A DNA stretch of 64,000 nt, from positions 3,560,888 to 3,624,887 of the forward strand of contig NC_081153.1 of assembly GCF_958295425.1 (NCBI RefSeq), in the 5' to 3' direction. A program made the position numbers and the translations under genes. Positions 23,901 through 30,661 of the stretch are shown here, one piece after another. A model generated the notes under the pieces. The model saw only the letters and a program-made list of their open reading frames with translations, did no database searches and had not been told where the DNA came from. Within the stretch, counting starts at the first letter, position 1. Every line of letters starts with the position of its first letter. Source of the DNA: Solea solea (taxonomy: Eukaryota; Chordata; Actinopteri; Pleuronectiformes; Soleidae).

Positions 23901-26815
23901 CTAACAGCCCCTGCAATGATATTCTTATAGCAGGTGTCCACAATTCCAAACTTGCGTCCCTCCTCAGGCATCTGTGCAATGATGTCCTCGGAACTAAAGA
24001 TGGGTTCGAGGTAGAGCCAAGTGGCCTGACACTTCAGCATGGTGTCTAAGATGTCCTGCATACTCACCAGCTTGGTCTCCCATTCTTTACATTCTGTCTC
24101 TATTGGCTTAATAAAAGGAGAAGCTTTCATGGTCTGTGTCTTCATAATGTTGTCATCTAGAAGCAGTTGGATGTCATCCACAGCAGATACAATTTTGTAT
24201 TCTGTATCTCTGTATTGAGTGAGAGAGAAGTGGAGGTCAGCCCAGTCATTTTTCATGTTCTCCAAGGCTTTTTCAAGAGAGTACTCCTTACTGGCTAATG
24301 CACCAATTTCTTCCAACTGATCACCAAAGTTGGAGAGCCCCAGGTCTAACATGTCCATCAGTGAGCTTTTCTTGTTTGGTTTAACTTTAAACCCCACAGT
24401 GCTGCTAATCATTTCCCAGTGGTGGACTTTGATGCCTGGGTTACAAATGGTTGTCAGGATGGGTAGGTGCTTCTTGAACTTGTCTATCTTGCTTTTGCAG
24501 TTTTTGGTCATGCCACAAAGCCCAGGAAGATCAGAAAAAGACTTGTTCAGTTTATGCATTGTCCTCCACATGGAATCCAGCTCATCAGAAATGCTTTCAG
24601 CATTTAGATTTTGAAAGGGACCCTTCATCCATACCTCTGAATTGATCTCAAAGTTTAGAGCTGTTCTCCAGAGCTGTTCATGAGGTTGTTTGTTAGATAT
24701 TAGAACTTGCAGCTCAGGGAATTGTGTTTGTTCCTGGTCCAGCATTCCCTGCTGCCTGTTGATATCTTCTAGTTCAAAGACAGCAGACTCAAGGTTGGAG
24801 GTGATTTCAGAGAGAGTCTGCACATTCTCTTTTATCTCCTCCATGCTCATCCCTGCTTTCTCTTTAAAAGCCAGTATCTCTTTGTCCACACACTTCAGCC
24901 TCTTGTCAAACTCTTCAGTCCGCCTTTGAAGATTTTCTTCAACTCGTTCTCTCATGGCAGCCAGACGGGTCTTGCTGTCATCAAGCTCAGTCAGGATCTG
25001 TTTCGGCCACTGAAAAACACGGGCATTCAGCTTTATGTCATCAGATGACAGAGTGGCATAATCCAGAAGGAAGAGGAGGCGGTGTTTTGCTTCATCAATC
25101 TCATCTTTCAGATTTTGAAGTGTCTCTTCAGTGGTCTCTCTAATGTACTGGTAAAGAGACACCACGTCCTCTGTAGTTTCTGGGGTACCTCTGAGTGTAG
25201 CAGTAATATCCTCATACTTTTGACAGATCCCCTTGTTAAGCTCTCGGTTCTCTTCCACTTCAAACTTTACAATCTTTCCTTTCAGTCTCTTACACTGATA
25301 ATCCATGTCTTTATTTAGCTTGCCTGAATCTAGACGAAACATAGACATATGCACTGTGACAGGCAATGTGGCAACCTCCTTCAATGCGTCATTTATGTTC
25401 TCAATTTTGCTGGTAAAATCCATTAATGAATGCTGTTCTTTGAGGAATACTGTTATCTCCTGCTCTGCTGAATTGTCCAGTAGATCGCTGTATTTTCGAT
25501 ACACTTGCAAATACTTTTTAGGTCCAAAAGTGTTTCTGTTGAAAATGTCCTCAATTTTGTTGAAAACGTCTGTAACCGACAATTCCTCAGGCTTCACAGT
25601 GCGTAGGTACAGGTTTTTGGGATCTGGAAAGTTGCATGTCACCCTTGGCAGCTTCTCAGCACTCTTGAGAATTTCCACAAAGGCTCTATGGATGATCACC
25701 CAACATTCCTGCAAGCTTGGATAGAGGTTAACTCCATGCTCCTCCACTTGTAACTTAACCAGCAGAATCTGAGCATGCACATATTTCACCTCATCAAACA
25801 CATCTCCAAAATCATTGCCCTCCTCATGGACTATGAAGAAATTGAGCAAGTCCTGTAATGATTTAATGACCAGGCTTCGAAGCTGCAATGACATGAGAGC
25901 AGCCACACAGTTGAAAAACCTCTGCTCACGAACTGGAGACATCTGCTCATTCTGGTGTATGAGGGGAAACCACAGGTCATTAAAGTTTTCAAAAAGTGCT
26001 GCACATTGAGGCAGCCACTTTTGGACAAGTTCTTCTCTGGTATTTTGGCACTGTTTTTGGAGAAAAGCATCAAAGTCAGATGGCAGGAGAGGGAGGTTGG
26101 CAGAGATAAGATCTTCTAGTCTGACAAATCTCAAGGATGAGAAACTGTTTCGCCATATATCTTCAAGCATTATCATAATGCGATTGACAGCAAACAGATG
26201 ATGGCTTTGCCACTTGCGGATCTTCCTGTAAGTAGCTGACCAAGGCACTGGTGCACGGATCACCCTCCTCGGAAGGGGCTGGGGAATGCTGGACATGGAC
26301 AGTCGCTGGCACTCTGATAAGTCAGTCAGAACATAGTCCACAATACCCTTCTTGATACTGCAGTAATAATCTTTTTTTACCTCCTCTTCCAAGTTAGCCC
26401 TGACTGTCTGGATATATTTACTACTGTCCTCAGAGTCCGGAGGCAATTGACGCCAGATGTTCATCTTCTGCCTGTAGGGTTGTGGGACCACTGCCAAGTC
26501 GGGGATACCAGTAGTGACATAGTACATATACCTTTCTAGATCGCTGTCAGTAGGTTTTACTTGCGTGTCTCTTGCCTTCTCCTCTTGGCTATAAATGATG
26601 GCCAGCTGTTGTGAAGGACTCATAGGCTGTGTTCTGTAAAAATAGTCAGTGGGAGTATAACGGTAAATCAGCTCTTTATAAGGAACTGCCACCATCTTTG
26701 TTTCGGGTTGGAAAATAGGTGGGTATGGGCTACTCATGACTCTTGTCTGTCTGCTTGCGCTCTTCTGAATCACATTAGAGGTGGAGCCATCCTTCATCTG
26801 CTTCTGTTGTTTCAT
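14942..26815 (-). CDS. dnah3: Axonemal dynein heavy chain, DNAH3 type, single-exon 3957-aa ORF
   Basis: ATP-driven minus-end microtubule motor of the ciliary/flagellar inner dynein arm. One uninterrupted frame encodes the tail and linker (to about residue 1240), six AAA modules, stalk and C-terminal domain. P-loops: AAA1 GPAGTGKT 1272-1279, AAA2 GDPLGGKS 1553-1560, AAA3 GPTGTGKS 1914-1921, AAA4 GIGGSGR 2274-2280. The AAA1 Walker B is CFDEFNR near 1324. Coiled-coil stalk and microtubule-binding domain fall at about 2490-2850 (NPPGPVKLVMESI, VSSACEGLCKWVRAME). The end GVACLCQLDD is family-typical. DNAH3 is favoured over DNAH7/DNAH12 by FEGTELSLNPTC, ISLYSMGF and VLPKPDY. Human DNAH3 is about 4.1 kb codons, so the N-terminal tail is slightly shorter here. 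The ATG has a purine at -3 and an in-frame TGA ten codons upstream. DNAH3 genes normally have about 60 exons; the absence of introns suggests a retrocopy (inference). No frameshift or stop is seen, and every key ATPase motif is intact. Confidence 0.93.
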   Translation of the reverse strand: MKQQKQMKDGSTSNVIQKSASRQTRVMSSPYPPIFQPETKMVAVPYKELIYRYTPTDYFYRTQPMSPSQQLAIIYSQEEKARDTQVKPTDSDLERYMYYVTTGIPDLAVVPQPYRQKMNIWRQLPPDSEDSSKYIQTVRANLEEEVKKDYYCSIKKGIVDYVLTDLSECQRLSMSSIPQPLPRRVIRAPVPWSATYRKIRKWQSHHLFAVNRIMIMLEDIWRNSFSSLRFVRLEDLISANLPLLPSDFDAFLQKQCQNTREELVQKWLPQCAALFENFNDLWFPLIHQNEQMSPVREQRFFNCVAALMSLQLRSLVIKSLQDLLNFFIVHEEGNDFGDVFDEVKYVHAQILLVKLQVEEHGVNLYPSLQECWVIIHRAFVEILKSAEKLPRVTCNFPDPKNLYLRTVKPEELSVTDVFNKIEDIFNRNTFGPKKYLQVYRKYSDLLDNSAEQEITVFLKEQHSLMDFTSKIENINDALKEVATLPVTVHMSMFRLDSGKLNKDMDYQCKRLKGKIVKFEVEENRELNKGICQKYEDITATLRGTPETTEDVVSLYQYIRETTEETLQNLKDEIDEAKHRLLFLLDYATLSSDDIKLNARVFQWPKQILTELDDSKTRLAAMRERVEENLQRRTEEFDKRLKCVDKEILAFKEKAGMSMEEIKENVQTLSEITSNLESAVFELEDINRQQGMLDQEQTQFPELQVLISNKQPHEQLWRTALNFEINSEVWMKGPFQNLNAESISDELDSMWRTMHKLNKSFSDLPGLCGMTKNCKSKIDKFKKHLPILTTICNPGIKVHHWEMISSTVGFKVKPNKKSSLMDMLDLGLSNFGDQLEEIGALASKEYSLEKALENMKNDWADLHFSLTQYRDTEYKIVSAVDDIQLLLDDNIMKTQTMKASPFIKPIETECKEWETKLVSMQDILDTMLKCQATWLYLEPIFSSEDIIAQMPEEGRKFGIVDTCYKNIIAGAVRDTHVLVATDQHNMLERLQESNVLLDDIQKGLNTYLEKKRLFFPRFFFLSNDELLEILSQTKDPLCVQPHLKKCFEGIAKLEFSENMEILGIISSEKETVPFVEMINPADANGMVEKWLLQVEHQMLMSVRHVIHQGVKQYAELPRKEWVLQWPGQVVICASSIFWTSEVSEAINTNSLPTYVEKCNSQIADIVGLVRGALPGGARMTLGALIVIDVHARDVVANLDEDCVSTLNDFAWISQLRYFWENEEVMLRMITTCVKYGYEYLGNSPRLVITPLTDRCYRTLMGALKLNLGGAPEGPAGTGKTETTKDLAKALAKQCVVFNCSDGLDYKAMSKFFKGLAQSGAWACFDEFNRIEVEVLSVVAQQILCIQQAIAKDLKTFMFEGTELSLNPTCNVFITMNPGYAGRAELPDNLKALFRTVAMMVPDYGLIAEISLYSMGFIESRSLAQKIVATYRLCSEQLSSQHHYDYGMRAVKSVLTAAGNLKLKYLDEDESVLLLRALMDVNMAKFLAQDVPLFQGIISDLFPGVVLPKPDYDLLLKALNDNIAKFNLQPVSWFVGKIIQVYEMMLVRHGFMIVGDPLGGKSCSYKVLAAALRDLDEAKLMDEFAVSHQIINPKSITMGQLYGCFDPVSHEWSDGVLATTYRKQAMSTSENRQWIIFDGPIDAVWIENMNTVLDDNKKLCLMSGEIIQMSAKMSLIFETADLEQASPATVSRCGMIYMEPDQLGWTPLRDSYMNTLPKKLKTKHKAMISDLFDWLVPPCLDFIDCECRFVIQTSPIHLVHSLMNLYTCLMDEIRASGNKGAQTLSSQQIIVWLQCLFLFSAVWSLGGTITGDSRKKFDVFYRNLIIGKNGNHKRPKSFTLKKKNMFPESGSVYDFYLNKKGQGEWNVWTDLITKEESAIASGANVSDLIIPTMETARQLYFLHTYLSHEIPMLFVGPTGTGKSVINNSFLEMLPKEQYTPNCINFSARTSANQTQDIIMAKLDRRKKGTFGPPSGKKCVIYVDDLNMPAKEIYGAQPPIELLRQWIDHRHWYDRKDTSRQNIVDVLFMSAMGPPGGGRNDITGRFTRHLNIITIDCFDDETLSKIFGCITDWHFSKGFDVSFIELGKTMVQATMTVYQDAIKYFLPTPSKSHYIFNLRDFARVVRGVLLAPHTHMKAEDKLIRLWIHEIYRVFYDRLISEDDKDTFFNIVKERTMKYFRQSMEQLLGHLSQDGNVVDECIRSLFFGDYAMPDSDIKVYDEITDLNVLQDVMETYLEEYNNCSKTPMSLVMFKFAIEHISRICRVLKQDNGHLLLVGIGGSGRQSATKLGTFINDYTLFQIELTKNYNMSDWRDDLKRMMLKAGVEGNNSVFLFNDSQIKDEAMLEDVNMLLNTGDVPNIFPSDERAEILEKAQGIARMEGKKIDSSPLSLYNFFIDRVKSNLHIVLAMSPIGDAFRNRLRMFPSLINCCTIDWFHAWPTDALEMVAHNFLEDVEMESEVRLEVVEMCKNFQTSVVDLSQAFFSRLRRHNYVTPTSYLELILTFKTLLGDKRDEVDTARNRYIVGLEKLDFAASQVSEMQEELTDLQPDLIKTSAETDQMMIKIEGETVEVDAKKEVVTADEKVANDAAEAASEIKNDCEKDLAEALPALEAALSALNTLKPAHITEVKSMKNPPGPVKLVMESICIMKGIKPEKKPDPSGSGKMVEEFWGPSKKLLADQKFLESLKTYDRDNIPAINIKKIRDKYIDNPDFHPNVIKNVSSACEGLCKWVRAMEVYERVAKVVAPKKERLKQAEEEVAEQMGTLAVKQAELKEVVDRLESLNKDLAKMIEKKKELENNIKLCSEKLDRAEKLIGGLGGEKDRWTEAARQLGITYNNLTGDILLSSGTISYLGAFTVEFRTTCQENWHTVCQEKKIPCSGDFTLSSTLGNQVAIRAWQIAGLPVDSFSTDNGIIAFNSRRWPLMIDPQGQANKWIKNMEKANKLSVIKLSDDNYVRTLENCIQFGNPVLLENVREELQPVLEPVLLKQTFKQHGVEYMKVGENIVEYSKEFKFYMTTGLRNPHYLPEVAAKVCILNFMITPQGLQDQLLGLVVAKERPELEEKKNKLILESAANSKQLKEIEDKILQVLSSSEGNILEDEGAVRILSSSKILSEEISKKQQIASVTEKEIDDTRMGYRSVAEHSSVLFFCISTLANIEPMYQYSLTWFFHLYLFSIAESPKSDDVNERIDNIAEHFTLCIYKNVCRSLFEKDKLLFSLLLTVGIMQGKGEVDDQVWHFLLTGGVALDNPHPNPAPEWLSEKSWTEIVMGSKLPNLGGFFEHVNDKINEWKRLYDSGQPHKEQLPDKWSDLVGMDRMVVIRCFRPDKLVPAVQDFIVANMGQAFIEPPNFDLAESYKDSNCCSPLIFVLSPGSDPTAGLLKFADDLEMGGSRTQTISLGQGQGPIAAQMINKGIKKGTWVVLQNCHLATSWMPALERICEVTITPENTSTKFRLWLTSYPSDKFPVSILQNGLKMTNEPPKGIRANLMRSYQSHPISDPAFFVSSKKQETWQKLLFGLTFFHALVQERRNFGPLGWNIPYEFNESDLRISIRQIQMFLDEYEEVPLAALTYLTGECNYGGRVTDDKDRRLLLSLLSIFYNWEVIQQECYNLCEGNLYYIPAHGPYETYIDYIRSLPICPEPCVFGLHSNADITKDNQETNLLLGGVLLTMPRQMGGGAKSPQEVVDELAEDILSKLPADFDTQQVIEKYPVVYEESMNTVLRQEIIRFNRLTIVVRESLVNIKKALKGQIVMSSELEDIFNSMLVGKLPAMWAAKSYPSLKPLGSYVTDLLARLQFLQDWIDNGPPSVFWLSGFYFTQSFLTGVSQNFARKYTIPIDFIGFEYEVTKEEKHMDEKPEDGAYVRGLFMEGARWDRESMFIGESLPKILFDTLPIIKLKPGEMSKFKHENIYVSPVYKTSARRGTLSTTGHSTNYVMSIELPSDKPQKHWVNRGVACLCQLDD

Positions 26816-26850
26816 CTTGCTGAGTAAAATAATAGAAAACTTTCAATCAG
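26816..26850 (-). promoter_or_regulatory. Splice acceptor directly upstream of the dynein ATG
   Basis: On the minus strand the bases before the ATG read TTTTCTATTATTTTACTCAG followed by CAAG and the ATG: a pyrimidine-rich tract ending in CAG four bases ahead of the start. This fits a 3' splice site joining an upstream untranslated exon to the giant coding exon. The donor exon has not been located. Confidence 0.5.
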
Positions 26851-27120
26851 TGTTTTTAACTTTATGGCACTTTGGCAGTGCAGGCTGTTTATGTGTTTTC
26901 TCTTTTCTTTCGCCTTATTATTCACACAACGTCATCCTACGAGACCGGTGGCCGTGCTGTAGTTATTTACATTTCCATAGTTTCTGTTAGTTTAGAAAGG
27001 CATCAAAAGCCTTTAATGTGGTGGTGACATAATCATGACATCATAGTTTCTAATGCTGATGTAGTTTAAAAGCAATAACACAAGCAAATATAATCTACAT
27101 ATGTATGTATATATATATAT

Positions 27121-27180
27121 ATATATGTACATACACGTGTATGTACATATATATGTACATACACGTGTATGTACATATAT
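27121..27180. repeat. Two overlapping 32-bp perfect palindromes in TA repeat
   Basis: ATATATGTACATACAC is followed by its exact reverse complement (27121-27152), and the same palindrome is repeated at 27149-27180, a 28-bp period. Each centres on ACACGTGT. It sits at the end of a (TA)n run starting near 27107. Confidence 0.9.
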
Positions 27181-28044
27181 ACTATATATCTTTGTAAAAA
27201 AAATATGGAGGGCAGCATTACTCCTCTCAGTGTACAGTCTAGTGGAAATTATTATTGAAATTAAATTATTGAAGAATATGATTGTATAGATATGGAGTTG
27301 TTGAATATTTAATGGTGTAAAGTAACAGACATGGTACTGGAATATTACGGTTACATGGAATTTTTAACGATTGCCTCCAGTGAGGTTCAAAGGATCCATT
27401 GACAGGACTATCAGGGGCAGCAGTCCTGATCATTCTGGTGTGGATGCTGGATTTCCTTAATACATTTGGAGTTGGAGTTTGGACTTTTCCTGTATGAGAC
27501 AGTTTACCATGCTTCCCTGAGGTTTATTAGGAGTTATACACTAGGGTAAGTTGGCCTGTTCTGTCCACACGTAAGCTGTATGTAAAAACTTATGTTTTTA
27601 TTAATGGTCCCTCTCTTCCTTCTGCCACGCCACTCCTTTCTATTCTACTCTATTCTTCAACACGTATCAGTGAGCTCCTGAGTGTTTTTGTTGCCTTTCA
27701 CATGGTGGGACAGCTGGAGATGGGCCCAAATCTAGAATTAGGCAGAGTTCAACTTAATTGCCGCTGTGGCATTAAGCTGCAATTGCAATTTCAGTACCAT
27801 GTCTGTTTGACTGCTCCAGGAGGACACTGTGGATAAACGTGACCAGTTATTTCAAGACATTTAATACAATCAGTCAGTTTGCTCTCCATTCCCTACATAA
27901 ATATTTAATTTCAATGTTTTCTAATTCATTCATCAATTGTTCAAAGAGCTAGATTTACAAGCCTGACTGCATATCTACACTATGCCTTATGCCTTTAGTA
28001 CTGCATTCAGTAAACAATGAATGACATTTTTGCTCCTGTATGGT

Positions 28045-28320
28045 TTTCATTCATTCATTGTCTGCTGCTTCAGCTGGAGCCATTGCCTGTTGACATAGGG
28101 CAAAAGGCAGAGAGGTACACCCTGAGTACAGCCTGAACCGGTTGCCAGGCAACACACAGTCAATGTAGAGTGTCCAATTAAGCTCTGTATGTTTTTGGAC
28201 TGTGGAAGGAAGCTGATGAACCCGGAGAAAACCCACTTGTGAACATGCATACAGAAGGGCACTCGCGGACCAAGGTCTTTTTGCTATAAGGCAACAGCGC
28301 TACGCCACTGTGTGTCCATG
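28045..28320 (-). mobile_element. Old copy of the tRNA-related SINE, reversed
   Basis: The reverse complement contains worn versions of the blocks in the SINE at 12966-13346: a CACAGTGGCGTAGCGCTGTTGCC head, GTGGGTTTTCTCCGGGTTC, TTCCACAGTCCAAAAACAT and CAGGGTGTAC. It is more diverged, so older. No clear target duplication was found. Confidence 0.7.
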
Positions 28321-29805
28321 TTCTACATTTTATTATTTTCATTGTTATTATTACATTAATATTACAGGTTTTGTACTTTTCACAACTCTAAACATAATTT
28401 AAAGAAAAACAATGTAATGTACAGGTTTTTCATACATTATTTCATCTAATACTGCTGTGTGCAGTAAGACTGGTAATGTCGTGAATTGATGCAGTCGTTC
28501 CTGATTATAAAAAGTAGTAGCAGACTACAGACGAGAAAACCAGACAATAAATGTTCCGCTTTGTTGCACTGCATCTAAGTCCACCAGATGACAGTGTAGG
28601 CTCATTTGTGTTTGAATGAGACTCCTACATCTCTGCAGACTATTGTCATCGTTAAATGAAAAATGCAGCATCTCTTGAGATCAGTCATTGAATCTTGTCT
28701 GTATGCAGAGCAACCACCACAGTGTTGCAGAAAACACTTATCATGGAGTGGGTCTACTTTCTATAAGGTTTTAAGAGAGATTTACACAAAGATTGTTTTT
28801 TCCTGCAATTTAATTTCATTTACTTTCAATGGGAATACTGTTATACAGTGGTTGACAAATGCATCTGCGACTGTGAGCTCTAGCTTTGTTTAAATAATTC
28901 AGAAATGTTTGGAGGTTGAGTCCAAACGCAGCTCAGATCTCAGCTCATCATATCACCATGTGAACTAGGTCAGCTCCCTCTGTGCAGGACTCAGTGCTCG
29001 CAGGCAGATTGCTTCCAAATGAGATGAATACTGTGTACATGAAGGAGAATAAGAAAGGGAGTGTAATGGTGATTATCTCAGGGTCACAAGACGAATAGAG
29101 GTAATCGAGGGCCAGTGGTAATTGGCATTGTGTGTCCAGTTATCTCCTGTGTGGGTGTTCCTTATTTCATAGACAATCACAGATTATGAAATGTGAGACA
29201 TGTAAGGGGAATATTATGTGTAATAATTTCAATTTGACATGTTGTAGGTAAGAATTCAGGGCTTTTATTTTTGGGCTGATAATTATATGAAAGAGTAGAA
29301 TAAAACTGAATTGATGTTAAAGTTTGGCCCTATTTTTAAAGGTTGTAATTACTTCTACAGTAGTCCTGGTGAATAGTAAAAATGGACTATAGGAGAAATC
29401 TGACCCCAGAAATGTTAGATACATTGCATGAAATACCTTTACACACACACTAGGGGGAGTATTACATGGCTTATGATTTCAACTGTTGCTTCTAAAAGAT
29501 AGAATTTGTTAAATCTTTTATCAAAACGCAATATATTATAGCTTTCAACCAGATTTTGAGGTTTAAGGGAGGTAATAGTATATTTGCTTGAGCTGTCATT
29601 GTTACATGAGCAGACAACGATGATGTAAAATGTCACTTTTTGTCTTTTCAGTTGTTCCAAATACTGCATTTATTGGAGTTCCAATCTGTGAGACTAATTC
29701 TACGTGGCTCAAAACTCCTAATATGAATAAAAAGCCTCCACCATTTCATTGAATTAATGCGTGGTGTAAATGACTGTGAAAGACACATACGGCAGGTAAC
29801 CAACA

Positions 29806-29811
29806 TTTATT
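29806..29811 (-). terminator. marcksl1 polyadenylation signal
   Basis: TTTATT on the plus strand is AATAAA on the minus strand, about 850 bases after the marcksl1 stop. This implies a 3'UTR of roughly 870 bases ending near 29790. That UTR includes a (TTC)n run at about 30297-30317 and an AT/TACA microsatellite at about 30510-30597. Confidence 0.55.
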
Positions 29812-30509
29812 TACCATTATCAACTTTACAATAAAACCAGTAACATCTGTCAACATTAGCAAAATAAAGAACAGAAATCAGTCCAATGTATTTACAAAGA
29901 CAAAGCAGAATCAGGCTCACATACGACAGATAAACAACTCTGCTTCATATCAAACCGCAACAGTGAACATAGCAAGCTTAAGTGTTCTTTTTTTTCATAG
30001 TAAGGTAAAAATCAAAATTGTCTATTTTTTTTTTCTTTAAACAAACAAAGACATAGCTTCTCTGAATCTTTAAGATGTTTCTCTATAATACACCACAAAA
30101 TACTTCAAATTTGGGTTAAAATATAGGAATGTAAAAAGTTGGCGAGTCTCTTAATTTTCTGATTTCATTTTTTTGTCTATATTAACAGTCACTTCAGGTG
30201 GTGGTGGTGTTCTAGGATCTCATCTAGCTTCATTCCTTCAGCACGGAGGCACCTCCAGCTCTAATTTTTCAGGGAAAAGATGCTTCGGCTCCATTCTTCT
30301 TCTTCTTCTTCTTCTTCCATCTATACTTCATGGTGTCAAATAGCTTGTGCTCTAGCCACTAAAAATCAGTTTTCCACATAGTGACCAACCCGCAGCCTAA
30401 AAACTCAGTCAAGGTCCAGATGTCAAGCAGTAACCAGGGAAGTGATCTAGTGAATCTAGTCTGTCCTCTTGTTATCATGACGAAAAGTGGCACGTCGAAG
30501 GAGTCTCTC

Positions 30510-30597
30510 ACATACATGTGTATATATTTACATATACATATATCCATATACATATGTATACATATACACACATATATATAAATATATATATATACTT
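30510..30597. repeat. TA/TACATA microsatellite in marcksl1 3'UTR
   Basis: Nearly pure TA-rich repeat (TATACATATATCCATATACA-like units, ending TATATATATATAC) just downstream of the marcksl1 stop codon on the minus strand. Self-complementary and prone to hairpins and length change. Confidence 0.85.
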
Positions 30598-30661
30598 TAA
30601 ATTTTCTCTCTCTCTTTCTTGCAAAACAGTTCACCCAGTTCATTGTGAGCTCATGGTAAAA

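Larger units (their letters stand above)
26851..29789. other. Intergenic stretch between dynein and marcksl1 3' end
   Basis: About 2.9 kb with no supportable gene. It should contain the dynein promoter and any 5' untranslated exon. It holds an AT-rich palindromic repeat (27121-27180) and an old reversed SINE (28045-28320). The open frames are short and lack recognisable content. Confidence 0.6.

Noticed and set aside
14942..26815. Dynein ORF as a decayed processed pseudogene
   Set aside because: No stop, frameshift or lost catalytic motif over 3,957 codons.
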